A DNA stretch of 64,000 bases, from assembly GCF_001426485.1 (NCBI RefSeq), contig NZ_LMET01000003.1:18913-82912 (forward strand). Direction: 5' to 3'. The DNA is from Aeromicrobium sp. Root472D3. GTDB lineage: Bacteria; Actinomycetota; Actinomycetes; Propionibacteriales; Nocardioidaceae. The notes below the pieces were generated by a model. That model had not been told where the DNA came from and did not search any database. It saw only the letters and a list, made by a program, of their open reading frames with translations. The position numbers and the translations under genes were made by a program. Numbering within the stretch: position 1 is the first letter of the stretch; each line of letters opens with the position of its first letter. Shown one piece after another: positions 23,724-34,354 of this stretch.

Positions 23724-24347
23724 GTGACCGACTACTACCAGGGTTCGCTCCTCGACACGGGGCAGGCGCCCGCCATCGCACCGCTCGAGCCGCGTCGGAC
23801 GGTGCTCGGCGACGGGGCGTGGGTCGACGTCCAGCCCGGGTGGGTCAGCGGCTCCGACGACCTGTTCCTGCGGCTGCAGTCCGACGTCGCGTGGCATGCC
23901 GAACGGCGCGAGATGTACGACCGGGTCGTCGACGTCCCGCGGCTGCTGTGCCACTTCGGGGTGGCCGACCCGCTGCCCGATCCGCTGCTCGTCGAGGCGC
24001 GCGAGCGTCTGGGCGACCACTACGAGGCCGAGCTGGGCGAGCGGTTCGCGACGGCGGGGCTGTGCCTGTACCGCGACGGGCGCGACAGCGTCGCCTGGCA
24101 CGGCGACCGCATCGGCCGTGGTCGCAGCGCCGACACGATGGTCGCGATCGTGTCGCTCGGCGCGGCGCGCCGGCTGTCGCTGCGCCCGCGGGGCGGCGGA
24201 CCTCAGACCGGCTTCGCGCTCGGCCACGGCGACCTCGTCGTGATGGGCGGCTCGTGCCAGCGCACCTGGGACCACGCGATCCTCAAGACCACCCGCCCCG
24301 TCGGCCCCCGCATCAGCATCCAGTTCCGCCCCCGCGGCGTCCTCTGA
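23724..24347 (+). CDS. alkB: AlkB-like Fe(II)/2-oxoglutarate dioxygenase
   Basis: 207 residues of the AlkB family, which oxidatively removes alkyl groups from DNA or RNA bases. The iron ligands are His126 and Asp128 (WHGDRI) and His184 (WDHAI). The 2-oxoglutarate-binding arginine motif is RPVGPRISIQFR. LCLYRDGRDSVAWHGD is the characteristic nucleotide-recognition segment. GTG 23724 lies 6 nt after the -10, so the mRNA should be leaderless; an in-frame GTG at 23697 falls inside the SOS box and is unlikely. Control by LexA fits a DNA repair role. Confidence 0.9.
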   Translation: MTDYYQGSLLDTGQAPAIAPLEPRRTVLGDGAWVDVQPGWVSGSDDLFLRLQSDVAWHAERREMYDRVVDVPRLLCHFGVADPLPDPLLVEARERLGDHYEAELGERFATAGLCLYRDGRDSVAWHGDRIGRGRSADTMVAIVSLGAARRLSLRPRGGGPQTGFALGHGDLVVMGGSCQRTWDHAILKTTRPVGPRISIQFRPRGVL

Positions 24348-24394
24348 CCCCTGGGCGGTGGGGTGGGGACCTGTCCCGCGCGCGGGCGGTGGCC

Positions 24395-24427
24395 TGGCGA
24401 CCTGTCCCGACGTCAGACACGTCGCCA
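24395..24427. repeat. Palindromic element upstream of the AbiEi/DUF559 gene
   Basis: TGGCGAC (24395-24401) pairs with GTCGCCA (24421-24427). An inner TGTC (24403-24406) pairs with GACA (24416-24419) across a C-C mismatch. Half-copies of the core ACCTGTCCCG also occur at about 24369-24378. The same architecture recurs downstream at 25468-25512. The rest of the 176-nt gap shows nothing else. Confidence 0.7.
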
Positions 24428-24523
24428 CGTCACCGATCCACAGGTCGCCCACGGAGTCCTGCCCGTCCACAGGCGGACGCGATCGGGTTCCGGGGGAGGC
24501 GGCGGACGTCGTCCGATGGACTC

Positions 24524-25471
24524 ATGCCACCGGCTGCCGTGATCCCCGACGAGCTGCGACAACGGCCCTTCCACGTCCGCGAGGCTCGGGCTCTCGGGGT
24601 GAGCGAGCGTCGTCTGCGCGGCAAGAGCTGGACGTCGCTGTTCCCGCGGGTCTGGGTGCACGTCGAGCACGTCATGACCGACCTCGACTGGATCGCTGCG
24701 GCAGCGCTGGCCATGCCGCCGCGGGCGCAGCTGAGCCACCTGACACGGCTCCAGCACCTGGGGCTGGCGATGGGCGGGACGAGACCGTTCCACTTCGTGG
24801 TGTCCGGCGACCTGCACATCGACCTGGCCGACATCTTCCTCCATCGCACGGCCGTCCTTCCTCCCCTGGACGACGTGGGCGTGACCCCGGCAGCAGCCTT
24901 CGTGCAGCTCTGCGCCACCGCGCGGATGATCGACGCCATCACGGCCGGCGACTGGTTGCTCGGCAACCGGCACATGACCGCGGTCGAGGTCGCCGAGCTC
25001 GCAGCCCGTGAACCATGGCGCCCCGGGGCGCACCAGGCGCGTCGCGTCCTGCCGTTCCTCGACGGCGGCTCCCGGTCCTTCAAGGAGTCCGAGACGCGTG
25101 CGGTGCTGGTCTTCGCCGGTCTGCCGGTGCCGGAGGTCAACCGCGACGTGCGGGACGCCGCGGGCGCGTTCCTGGGCCGGGGCGATCTCGTCTACCTGCT
25201 GTGGAAGCTCCTGATCGAGTACGAAGGACGACAGCACCTGCGCGACGTCGCCCAGTGGAACGTCGACATCGACCGGTACCAGGGCTTCCGCGACGACGGA
25301 TGGCGCTACGTGCAGGTCACGAACGAGAAGCTCGCCAGGCCGATGAAGCTCGTCTCGGAGGTCTACCGCCAGCTGGTCCGGTGCGGGTACTCCGGGCCCG
25401 CGCCGGTCTTCGGGCAGCGGTGGTCCTCGCTGTTCGTCCCCATCTCAGCCGCCCACCCCACAACGCGGTGA
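24524..25471 (+). CDS. AbiEi-like winged-helix / DUF559 endonuclease-fold protein
   Basis: 315 residues in two parts. The N-terminal third (about 5-50, FHVREARALGVSERRLRGK...PRVWVHV) resembles the AbiEi-type antitoxin winged helix. The C-terminal part (about 180-300) resembles DUF559, a Vsr/PD-(D/E)XK-related fold: Glu190 in KESETRAVL, Asp221 in GRGDLVYLLW and Glu232-Tyr-Glu234 in IEYEGRQHL. Such fusions are frequent single genes in actinobacteria, without an obvious toxin beside them, and their function is not established. Matching palindromes lie on both sides, the downstream one including the stop codon. The start at ATG 24524 has only a weak Shine-Dalgarno. Confidence 0.8.
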   Translation: MPPAAVIPDELRQRPFHVREARALGVSERRLRGKSWTSLFPRVWVHVEHVMTDLDWIAAAALAMPPRAQLSHLTRLQHLGLAMGGTRPFHFVVSGDLHIDLADIFLHRTAVLPPLDDVGVTPAAAFVQLCATARMIDAITAGDWLLGNRHMTAVEVAELAAREPWRPGAHQARRVLPFLDGGSRSFKESETRAVLVFAGLPVPEVNRDVRDAAGAFLGRGDLVYLLWKLLIEYEGRQHLRDVAQWNVDIDRYQGFRDDGWRYVQVTNEKLARPMKLVSEVYRQLVRCGYSGPAPVFGQRWSSLFVPISAAHPTTR

Positions 25472-25512
25472 GCCTGCGACCTGTCCCGAACGGGGACACG
25501 TCGCAGGCTCAC
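25468..25512. repeat. Palindromic element overlapping the AbiEi/DUF559 stop codon
   Basis: Perfect 13-bp arms GTGAGCCTGCGAC (25468-25480) and GTCGCAGGCTCAC (25500-25512). An inner stem TGTCCC/GGGACA is separated by a C-C mismatch, the same design as at 24395-24427. A further partial copy (GAACAGGTCGC) lies at about 25525-25535. It may also terminate transcription from both sides, because typA ends at 25553. Confidence 0.8.
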
Positions 25513-25552
25513 CCTCCCGACCCGGAACAGGTCGCTAGCTCACCGCCAGGGG

Positions 25553-27418
<1,866 letters not shown>

Positions 27419-27470
27419 GCGAAAAAAGTCCTCAGCGTGGGGGAATGCTCTCGACAGACGGAGCCTTCCC

Positions 27471-27476
27471 ATTCTA
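27471..27476 (-). promoter_or_regulatory. -10 element of typA
   Basis: TAGAAT on the minus strand, one base from TATAAT, about 46 nt before the first base expected of the typA coding region. No clear -35 at 16-18 nt spacing. Confidence 0.5.
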
Positions 27477-27543
27477 GGGGTGCGCCTTGCGCGGCGACGA
27501 ATCGCGTAACGTCCCGTTCATTGCGGTGTGACAAAGATTTCGC

Positions 27544-27572
27544 TTGAGCAACAGTTGCGCCAGCGCTAGTAT
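27544..27572 (+). promoter_or_regulatory. marR promoter with palindromic operator in the spacer
   Basis: TTGAGC (27544-27549), a 17-nt spacer and TAGTAT (27567-27572), then 6 nt to the GTG start. Inside the promoter is GCAAC-a-GTTGC (27548-27558), a perfect 11-nt palindrome. It is well placed for autorepression by the MarR protein. Confidence 0.7.
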
Positions 27573-27578
27573 CTCCGG

Positions 27579-28034
27579 GTGAGCAGCCACGACCGGGTCT
27601 TCGACTCCCTCTACGGGTTCTTCTCCACGTGCGTGGCGACGGGTGACTCCGACACCGTCGACCACTTCATGGAGCTCGAGCTCTCGCTCAGCCAGGTCAA
27701 GGCGCTGTTCGTCCTGTCGCAGACGGACGAGCCGCTGCCGATCCACGTCCTGGCCGAGCGCATCCGCCTGTCCGTCGCCGCGACGGGCCGCGCGGTCGAC
27801 CTGCTCGTGACGGCCGGTCTGGTCGGACGCCGCGAGAACCCGGCCGACCGACGCGTCAAGCACGTCACCATCACCCCTGCCGGCCGCGACGCGACCGACG
27901 CCCACATCGAGCTCAAGAAGGCCGCGATGCGCGCCCAGATCGCCCGGCTCGACCCCGCAGAGGCCGAACGCCTCCACGACGCCCTCGTCCCGCTGCTCGA
28001 CCGCAGCCCCCTCGAACAGGAGCTCTCCGCATGA
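27579..28034 (+). CDS. MarR-family transcriptional regulator
   Basis: 151 residues with the winged-helix core LSQVKALFVLSQ, LAERIRLSVAATGRAVDLLVTAGLVGRRENPADRRVKHVTIT (about 40-105) and dimerising helices at both ends. It is likely to repress the efflux pump gene that overlaps its stop codon (ATGA) and itself through the palindrome in its promoter. Ligand unknown; no Cys-based sensor motif stands out, the only Cys lying near position 14. GTG 27579 follows the -10 by 6 nt, so translation is probably leaderless. Confidence 0.9.
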   Translation: MSSHDRVFDSLYGFFSTCVATGDSDTVDHFMELELSLSQVKALFVLSQTDEPLPIHVLAERIRLSVAATGRAVDLLVTAGLVGRRENPADRRVKHVTITPAGRDATDAHIELKKAAMRAQIARLDPAEAERLHDALVPLLDRSPLEQELSA

Positions 28035-29650
28035 CCTCAGCCCCACCCCCCGTCGTCGATCCCGACGACGACCGGATCACCCCCGACCTGCTCAAGATCG
28101 CGGGCGTCGTCGTCCTCGGCGCGATCATGTCGATCCTCGACGTCACGGTCGTCAACGTGGCCCTGCCGACGTTCCAGACCGAGCTGTCGAGCAACGGCGA
28201 GCCGCTGTCGTACTCGACCGTCGCGTGGACCGCGACGGCCTACATGCTGGCGCTGGCGGCCGTCATCCCCCTGACGGGGTGGGCGGCCGACCGCTTCGGC
28301 ACCAAGCGCCTCTACATGACCGCGATCGGCCTGTTCACGCTCGGCTCGCTGCTGTGCGCGACGGCCTGGAACATCGAGGCCCTGATCGGCTTCCGCGTGC
28401 TGCAGGGCCTCGGCGGCGGCATGCTGATGCCGCTGGGCATGACGATCATGACCAAGGCGGCCGGCCCGCACCGCATGGGACGCCTCATGGCGATCCTGGG
28501 CGTGCCGATGCTCCTCGGCCCGATCCTGGGCCCGATCATCGGCGGCGTCCTGATCGACGCGGCGTCGTGGCACTGGGTCTTCCTGATCAACCTGCCGATC
28601 GGCATCGTCGGCCTGCTCTACGCCCAGCGCGTCCTGCCCAAGGACGCTCCGGAGCCCAGCGAGGCCCTCGACGTCGTCGGCATGATCCTGCTCTCGCCGG
28701 GCCTCGCGGCGCTGCTCTACGGCGTCTCCTCGATCCCCGAGGAGGGCACCGTCCTGGCGCTCAAGGTGCTGCTGCCCGCGATCGTCGGCGTGCTGCTGAT
28801 CGCCGGCTTCGTCGTCTGGTCGTTCACGCCGAAGCACCCGCTGCTCGACCTGCGCCTGTTCGCCGACCGCAACCTGACGGTCTCGATCATCACGATGTTC
28901 CTGTTCGCCGCCGCGTTCTTCGGCGCCCTGCTGCTCGTGCCGACCTACTTCCAGCAGGTCGACGGCTACTCGGTCAAGAAGGCCGGCCTGCTGATCGCCG
29001 CCCAGGGCATCGGCGCGATGCTGACGATGCCGATCGCCGGCGCGCTGACCGACAAGATGCCGGTCGGGCGCATCGTCCCGTTCGGCTTCCTCGGCATCCT
29101 GATCGGCATGTTCGGGCTGACGCAGAGCACGGATCCCGGCACGTCCGACTGGAGCATCATGGGCTGGCTGTTCGTGACGGGCCTCGGCATGGGCGCGACG
29201 ATGATGCCGCTGTTCACCTCGGCGCTCAAGACGCTCAAGGCCTCCGACGTGGCCCGCGGGTCGACGCTGCTCAACGTCACGCAGCAGGTCGCCAGCGCGA
29301 CCGGCATCGCGACGATCTCGGTCGTCCTGACCAACGCCATGAAGAGCGGCTCGGTCATCGCCGGCTCGGAGAACCTGCCGGGCGTCGAGGGCGGGCTGAC
29401 GCCGGCCCAGCTCGCGGCCAGCTCCAACACCGACCAGGGGCAGGGGCTGGTCGACGCGCTCGGCGTGCCCGCCAACGTCCTGGCGCAGGGCCTCCAGGAC
29501 CTCGCCGACGCCTTCCAGTCGTCGTACTGGGTCGCGTTCTTCGTGCTGGTCGTGACGCTCGTGCCCGTGGCGTTCCTGCCCCGCAAGCGCGAGAAGTCGC
29601 ACCTGCTCGACGCCGAGGACGGCACGACGCCGCCGATCATGATGCACTGA
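28031..29650 (+). CDS. DHA2-family (14-TM) MFS multidrug efflux transporter
   Basis: 539 residues. Motif sequence: LDVTVVNVALP (helix 1), GWAADRFGTKRLY (motif A loop), RVLQGLGGGMLMPLGMTI (motif B) and GPILGPIIGGVLID (motif C, typical of drug:H+ antiporters). It has fourteen helices, as in EmrB/QacA proteins. ATG 28031 overlaps the MarR stop by 4 nt, so the two form an operon with translational coupling. A strong terminator follows. Substrates cannot be told from sequence. Confidence 0.93.
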   Translation: MTSAPPPVVDPDDDRITPDLLKIAGVVVLGAIMSILDVTVVNVALPTFQTELSSNGEPLSYSTVAWTATAYMLALAAVIPLTGWAADRFGTKRLYMTAIGLFTLGSLLCATAWNIEALIGFRVLQGLGGGMLMPLGMTIMTKAAGPHRMGRLMAILGVPMLLGPILGPIIGGVLIDAASWHWVFLINLPIGIVGLLYAQRVLPKDAPEPSEALDVVGMILLSPGLAALLYGVSSIPEEGTVLALKVLLPAIVGVLLIAGFVVWSFTPKHPLLDLRLFADRNLTVSIITMFLFAAAFFGALLLVPTYFQQVDGYSVKKAGLLIAAQGIGAMLTMPIAGALTDKMPVGRIVPFGFLGILIGMFGLTQSTDPGTSDWSIMGWLFVTGLGMGATMMPLFTSALKTLKASDVARGSTLLNVTQQVASATGIATISVVLTNAMKSGSVIAGSENLPGVEGGLTPAQLAASSNTDQGQGLVDALGVPANVLAQGLQDLADAFQSSYWVAFFVLVVTLVPVAFLPRKREKSHLLDAEDGTTPPIMMH

Positions 29651-29667
29651 CCGGTCCTCGACCGACG

Positions 29668-29702
29668 ACGGCCCCGCCCGGGCACGACCCGGGCGGGGCC
29701 GT
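29668..29702 (+). terminator. Terminator of the marR-MFS operon
   Basis: Perfect 15-bp stem (29668-29682 with 29688-29702), 5-nt loop, GC-rich, no U-tract, 18 nt after the MFS stop. Confidence 0.9.
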
Positions 29703-29781
29703 CGCACGTCCCGCGACCCTGTGGCCCACGCCACATAGGCTGGGCGCGTCGGGGTCGTCCGATCCCCGTCGAGGAGGTCCG

Positions 29782-31293
29782 ATGTCGTCCACCCGAGCCA
29801 GCACCGTCGACGGGGTGCTGCAGCGCAGCGCCCGCCGGCACCCCGACCGGACGGCCCTGCTGTTCGCCGACCGCGTCTGGACGTACGCCGAGCTCGACGA
29901 CGCGGTCAGCCGTGCCGCGCGGGTGCTGCTCGACCTCGGGCTGCGCCACGGCGACCGCGTGGCGACGTACGGACGCAACTCCGACGCGTACCTGCTGGCC
30001 TACCTGGGCTGCGCCCGCGCGGGGCTCGTCCACGTCCCGATCAACTACGCGCTGACGGGCGACGAGCTGGCCTACCTCGTCGACGACTCCGGCAGCCGCG
30101 CAGTGCTGGTCGACCCGCCGCTGCGGCCTGCGCTCGACGCCGCGGGCCTCGACGTCGCGATCGTCGTGCCGCTGCGCGACGCCGGCGGGTCGCTGCTCGA
30201 CCTGGCGTCGACCGGCGAGGTGCCCGTGCTCGACGTCGAGGTCTCCGACTCCGACCTCGTGCAGCTGCTCTACACGTCCGGCACGACGTCGAGGCCCAAG
30301 GGCGCCATGATGACCCACCGCGCGCTGGTGCACGAGTACGTCTCGTCGGTCGTCGCGCTCGACCTGGCCGAGTCCGACGACCCGCTGCACCCCATGCCGC
30401 TGTACCACTCCGCGGGCATGCACGTGTTCCTGATGCCCTACCTGGCGGTCGGCGCGACCAACCACCTCATGGAGGCGCCCGACATCCCCGAGGTCCTGCG
30501 CCTGGTCGAGGAACGGTCGCTCAGGTCGGTGTTCCTGGCGCCGACCGTGTGGGTGCCGCTGTCGCAGCACCCCGACGTCGGCACCCGCGACTTGTCGAGC
30601 CTGCGCAAGGCCTTCTACGGCGCGTCGATCATGCCGCAGCCCGTGCTGCACCGGCTGCAGGAGGCGCTCCCGGACCTGGGGTTCTGGAACTGCTTCGGCC
30701 AGTCCGAGATCGGGCCGCTCGCGACGGTGCTGCGTCCCGAGGAGCACGCCGACCGCTCCGACTCGTGCGGGCGGTCCGTGCTGTTCGTCGAGGTCCGGGT
30801 CGTCGACGCCGACGGAGACGACGTGCCGGCGGGGGAGGCCGGCGAGGTCGTCTACCGCTCGCCGCAGCTCTGCGAGGGCTACTGGAACAAGCCCGACGAG
30901 ACCGCCGAGGCGTTCCGCGACGGCTGGTTCCACTCCGGCGACCTGGTGCGCGTCGACGCGCAGGGCTACCTGACGGTCGTCGACCGCATCAAGGACGTCA
31001 TCAACACCGGGGGCGTGCTGGTGGCGTCGCGCGAGGTCGAGGACGCGCTCTACACGCACCCCGCCGTGGCCGAGGTCGCCGTGATCGGCACGCCGGACGA
31101 CCGCTGGATCGAGGCCGTCACGGCGGTCGTGGTGACCACGGCGCCCGTCACGCCCGACGAGCTGATCGCCCACGCGCGGCAGAGCCTGGCCGGCTTCAAG
31201 GTGCCCAAGCACGTCCACCTCGTCGACGAGCTGCCGCGCAACCAGTCGGGCAAGCTGCTCAAGCGCGTGCTGCGCGACGGGCTCGATCGATGA
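29782..31293 (+). CDS. Acyl-CoA synthetase (AMP-forming, FadD-like)
   Basis: 503-residue ANL-superfamily ligase. Motifs: LLYTSGTTSRPKGAMMTH (P-loop A3), FGQSEIGP (A5), DGWFHSGDLVRVD (A7-A8), VDRIKDVINTGG and the catalytic Lys in NQSGKLLKR (A10). The acyl chain is not predictable, though the length fits medium or long chains. ATG 29782 has a very strong GAGGAGG. TAGGCT (29736-29741) is a probable -10. It overlaps the MaoC-like gene by 4 nt, suggesting joint action in fatty-acid or side-chain degradation. Confidence 0.92.
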   Translation: MSSTRASTVDGVLQRSARRHPDRTALLFADRVWTYAELDDAVSRAARVLLDLGLRHGDRVATYGRNSDAYLLAYLGCARAGLVHVPINYALTGDELAYLVDDSGSRAVLVDPPLRPALDAAGLDVAIVVPLRDAGGSLLDLASTGEVPVLDVEVSDSDLVQLLYTSGTTSRPKGAMMTHRALVHEYVSSVVALDLAESDDPLHPMPLYHSAGMHVFLMPYLAVGATNHLMEAPDIPEVLRLVEERSLRSVFLAPTVWVPLSQHPDVGTRDLSSLRKAFYGASIMPQPVLHRLQEALPDLGFWNCFGQSEIGPLATVLRPEEHADRSDSCGRSVLFVEVRVVDADGDDVPAGEAGEVVYRSPQLCEGYWNKPDETAEAFRDGWFHSGDLVRVDAQGYLTVVDRIKDVINTGGVLVASREVEDALYTHPAVAEVAVIGTPDDRWIEAVTAVVVTTAPVTPDELIAHARQSLAGFKVPKHVHLVDELPRNQSGKLLKRVLRDGLDR

Positions 31294-31751
31294 CGGGCCC
31301 GGGGCCCTGGTTCCTCGAGGACTTCGAGGTCGGCCAGGTGCTCACGACACAGGCCCGCACCGTCACGGAGGCCGACGTCGTGGGGTTCGCGGCGTCGACG
31401 TGGGACACCAACGAGGTGCACACCGATGCGGTCGCGGCCGCCGACGGACGGTTCGGCGAGCGCATCGCGCACGGCCTGCTCGGGATGTCGTACGCGATGG
31501 GGCTCGTGTCGCGGCTCGGCGTGTTCGAGGGCAGCTCGGTCGCGCTGCTCGGGGTGGAGAACTGGCGCTTCGTCGCACCCGTCCGGATCGGCGACACGAT
31601 CACGTGCCGGCTCGAGATCGTCGGCGTGCGACGCACCAGCGCGGGCGACACGGGGGTCGTCGACCGCCTGTTCACGCTGGTCGACCAGCGCGGCGGGATC
31701 GTCCAGCAGGGACGGATCCCGCTGATGGTGAGGGCCCGCGACCGGACGTGA
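31290..31751 (+). CDS. MaoC-like (R)-specific enoyl-CoA hydratase
   Basis: 153-residue hot-dog fold protein. The hydratase-2 motif is seen around TNEVHTD followed by FGERIAHGLLGMS, with the catalytic Asp/Asn and His residues. It should hydrate trans-2-enoyl-CoA, or act as a related dehydratase, and pairs with the acyl-CoA synthetase whose stop it overlaps (ATGA). It converges with the SDR gene (3-nt gap). Confidence 0.88.
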   Translation: MTGPGPWFLEDFEVGQVLTTQARTVTEADVVGFAASTWDTNEVHTDAVAAADGRFGERIAHGLLGMSYAMGLVSRLGVFEGSSVALLGVENWRFVAPVRIGDTITCRLEIVGVRRTSAGDTGVVDRLFTLVDQRGGIVQQGRIPLMVRARDRT

Positions 31752-31754
31752 GGC

Positions 31755-32492
31755 TCAGCTCTCGCGGTGCACCTTGTGCTGGGCCGCCTGCGCGAGCGGC
31801 TTGATGACCATCAGGTCGACGTTGACGTGGTGCGGCCGCGTGGCGACCCACACGATCGCGTCGGCGACGTCCTCGGCCACGAGCGGCTCGCGGACGCCGG
31901 CGTAGATCGCGTCGGCGCGGGCCTCGTCGCCCCCGAAGCGGTTGAGCGAGAACTCGTCGGTCCGCACCATGCCGGGGGCGATCTCGGTGACGCGGACGGG
32001 CTGGCCGTTGAGCTCGAGGCGCAGCGTCTCGGTCATCGCCGTCACGCCGTGCTTCGCGGCGGTGTAGCCGCCACCGCCCTCGTACGTGATGTGGCCCGCC
32101 GTCGAGCCGAGGTTCACGAGCGTCCCGGCCCCGCTCGCCACGAGGGCCGGCAGCAGCGCCCTGGTCACCAGGAGCGTGCCGATGACGTTGACCTCGAACA
32201 TGCGGCGCCAGTCGTCCGCGTCGGCGGCCGACACGGGATCGACGCCGAGCGCCCCGCCCGCGTTGTTGAGCAGCAGGTCGAGGGACGGGCCGACGGCATC
32301 GGCGAGCGCCGCGACCTGCGTCTCGTCCGTCACGTCGCACGTCACGGCGGTGCCGCCGATCTCGGCGGCGAGCGTCTCGATGCGATCGGTGCGGCGGGCC
32401 ACGCAGAACACGTGGAACCCCTGGTGGGCGAGGGCGCGGGCGGTGGCGGCACCGATGCCGCTGCTGGCTCCGGTCACGACGGCGGTGGGCAT
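31755..32492 (-). CDS. Short-chain dehydrogenase/reductase (classical SDR)
   Basis: 245 residues with TGASSGIG (NADP-binding, residues 7-14), NNAGG, a catalytic Ser in NLGSTAGHI and YTAAK (Tyr/Lys). It resembles the YdfG/3-hydroxy-acid dehydrogenase group; the substrate is not predictable. The start at ATG 32492 lacks a Shine-Dalgarno, and CACGAT 6 nt upstream is a weak -10, so it may be leaderless. Divergent from mshA, with 75 nt between starts. Confidence 0.9.
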   Translation of the reverse strand: MPTAVVTGASSGIGAATARALAHQGFHVFCVARRTDRIETLAAEIGGTAVTCDVTDETQVAALADAVGPSLDLLLNNAGGALGVDPVSAADADDWRRMFEVNVIGTLLVTRALLPALVASGAGTLVNLGSTAGHITYEGGGGYTAAKHGVTAMTETLRLELNGQPVRVTEIAPGMVRTDEFSLNRFGGDEARADAIYAGVREPLVAEDVADAIVWVATRPHHVNVDLMVIKPLAQAAQHKVHRES

Positions 32493-32567
32493 GGGCCCAT
32501 CGTGTCAGACCACTGCGGGTGCACGCTGACGCGCAGGTGGGACGATGGAGTCGAAAGGTGGGTGCCC

Positions 32568-33821
32568 ATGCTCCGGCGAATCGCGATGCTGTCCGCGCAC
32601 ACGTCTCCGCTGGAGCAGCCGGGCGACGGCGACGCCGGTGGCATGAACGTGTACGTGCTCGAGCTGTCCCGCCAGCTCGCCGCCCGCGGCATCGAGGTCG
32701 AGATCTTCACCCGTGCGACGTCCCGCCACCAGCCGGCCGTGCACGATGCCGAGCCGGGCATCCGGGTGCACCACGTCGCCGCGGGCCCCTTCGAGGGGCT
32801 CGAGAAGAACGACCTGCCGTCGCAGCTGTGCTCGTTCGTCCGTGACGTGCTGCGCGCCGAGGTCGAGCGCGAGCCGGGTCACTTCGACCTCGTCCACTCG
32901 CACTACTGGCTGTCGGGCCAGGTCGGGACGGTCGCGCGCGAGCGGTGGGACGTCCCGCTGGTGCACACGATGCACACGATGGCCAAGGTCAAGAACGCGA
33001 TGCTGGCCGAGGGCGACGCCGCCGAGCCGATCGGCCGCATCTACGGCGAGGAGGAGATCGTCCGTCTCGCCGACCGCCTGATCGCCAACACGGCCGAGGA
33101 GCGCCGTGAGCTGGTCGAGCTCTACGGCGCGTCGCCCGAGCGGGTCGCGGTCGTCCACCCGGGCGTCGACCTCGAGGTGTTCACGCCGGGACGCCAGGAC
33201 GAGGCCCGGCGTCGGCTGGGCATCGCCCCCGATGCGGCCCTCCTGCTCTTCGCCGGGCGGATCCAGCCGCTCAAGGCCCCGGACGTCGTCCTGCGCGCGG
33301 CCGCCGAGATGCTCCGCTCCGACCCCGCCCTGCGATCGCGCCTCGTCGTCGCGGTCGTCGGCGGGGCGTCGGGCTCGGGCCTCGACCAGCCCACGTCCCT
33401 GTCCGACCTCGGCGTCGAGCTCGGCATCGACGACGTCGTCCGCTTCGTGCCGACCGTGGCGCAGCGCGAGCTCGCCGACTGGTACTCGGCGGCGTCCGTC
33501 GTCTGCGTGCCGTCGCACAACGAGTCGTTCGGGCTCGTCGCGATCGAGGCGCAGGCCTGCGGCACGCCCGTCGTCGCGGCGCGCGTCGGCGGCCTGTCGA
33601 CGTCGGTGTCCGACGGCGTCACGGGCGTGCTGATCGACGGCCACGACCCCGTCGACTACGCCGCCGCGATCCACCACCTGCTGACCGACCCCGACGCCCG
33701 CGAGGCGATGAGCCACAAGGCCGTCCGCCACGCCGAGGGCTTCGGGTGGGACGTCACCGCCGACCGCACGCTCGGCGTCTACGCCGAGGCCGTCACCGCC
33801 CGCCAGGAGGCATCCGCATGA
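32568..33821 (+). CDS. mshA: D-inositol-3-phosphate glycosyltransferase
   Basis: 417-residue GT4 enzyme that transfers GlcNAc from UDP-GlcNAc to inositol-3-phosphate, the first step of mycothiol synthesis. Signatures are [50 protein letters not shown] and [23 protein letters not shown] with the E-x7-E motif. Length and motifs are canonical. ATG 32568 has AAAGGTGG upstream; GTG 32562 is possible. The stop overlaps the YbjN gene (ATGA), as in mycobacteria (Rv0486-Rv0487). Confidence 0.96.
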   Translation: MLRRIAMLSAHTSPLEQPGDGDAGGMNVYVLELSRQLAARGIEVEIFTRATSRHQPAVHDAEPGIRVHHVAAGPFEGLEKNDLPSQLCSFVRDVLRAEVEREPGHFDLVHSHYWLSGQVGTVARERWDVPLVHTMHTMAKVKNAMLAEGDAAEPIGRIYGEEEIVRLADRLIANTAEERRELVELYGASPERVAVVHPGVDLEVFTPGRQDEARRRLGIAPDAALLLFAGRIQPLKAPDVVLRAAAEMLRSDPALRSRLVVAVVGGASGSGLDQPTSLSDLGVELGIDDVVRFVPTVAQRELADWYSAASVVCVPSHNESFGLVAIEAQACGTPVVAARVGGLSTSVSDGVTGVLIDGHDPVDYAAAIHHLLTDPDAREAMSHKAVRHAEGFGWDVTADRTLGVYAEAVTARQEASA

Positions 33822-34312
33822 CCGACACGACCGCAGACGACGTCCGGCGCACGATCATCGACACGCTAGAGGCGGCGTCGCTGGCCTACACCGAGCACCA
33901 GACCGGCACGTTCGAGGTGACCCTGCCGGGCGAGCGCAAGCTGCAGACGACGTGCCGGCTCGACATCGGCCGACACGCCCTCGGCGTCCACGCCTTCGTC
34001 GCCCGCAACCCCGACGAGAACCACCAGGTCGTCTACCGCTGGCTGCTCGAGCGCAACCTCAAGATGTTCGGCGTCGCCTTCGCGGTCGACTCCGCCGGCG
34101 ACATCTACCTCGACGGGCGGGTGCCCCTGGGGTCGGTGACCCCCGACGAGCTCGACCGCATCCTCGGCTCGGTGCTCACCTACGCCGACGAGTCGTTCAA
34201 CACGATCCTCGAGCTGGGCTTCGCCACGTCGATCCGCAAGGAGTGGCAGTGGCGCGAGTCGCGCGGCGAGTCGACCCGCAACCTCGACGCCTTCAAGCAC
34301 CTCCGTCCGTGA
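33818..34312 (+). CDS. YbjN-domain protein (Rv0487-like)
   Basis: 164-residue protein with a YbjN / type III secretion chaperone-like fold ([37 protein letters not shown]). In actinobacteria this gene reliably follows mshA, yet its role is unknown. AGGAGG precedes the ATG at 33818, and its start overlaps the mshA stop, so it is translated with mshA. A separate promoter appears to drive the following DsbA-like gene. Confidence 0.88.
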   Translation: MTDTTADDVRRTIIDTLEAASLAYTEHQTGTFEVTLPGERKLQTTCRLDIGRHALGVHAFVARNPDENHQVVYRWLLERNLKMFGVAFAVDSAGDIYLDGRVPLGSVTPDELDRILGSVLTYADESFNTILELGFATSIRKEWQWRESRGESTRNLDAFKHLRP

Positions 34313-34354
34313 CCGACCGGCGCGGGCCACCAGGTCTCGCGTAGCGTTCTCGGG

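Noticed and set aside
28225..29780. A long plus-strand extension upstream of the acyl-CoA synthetase
   Set aside because: It overlaps the MFS transporter in another frame. The synthetase homology and strong Shine-Dalgarno start at 29782.
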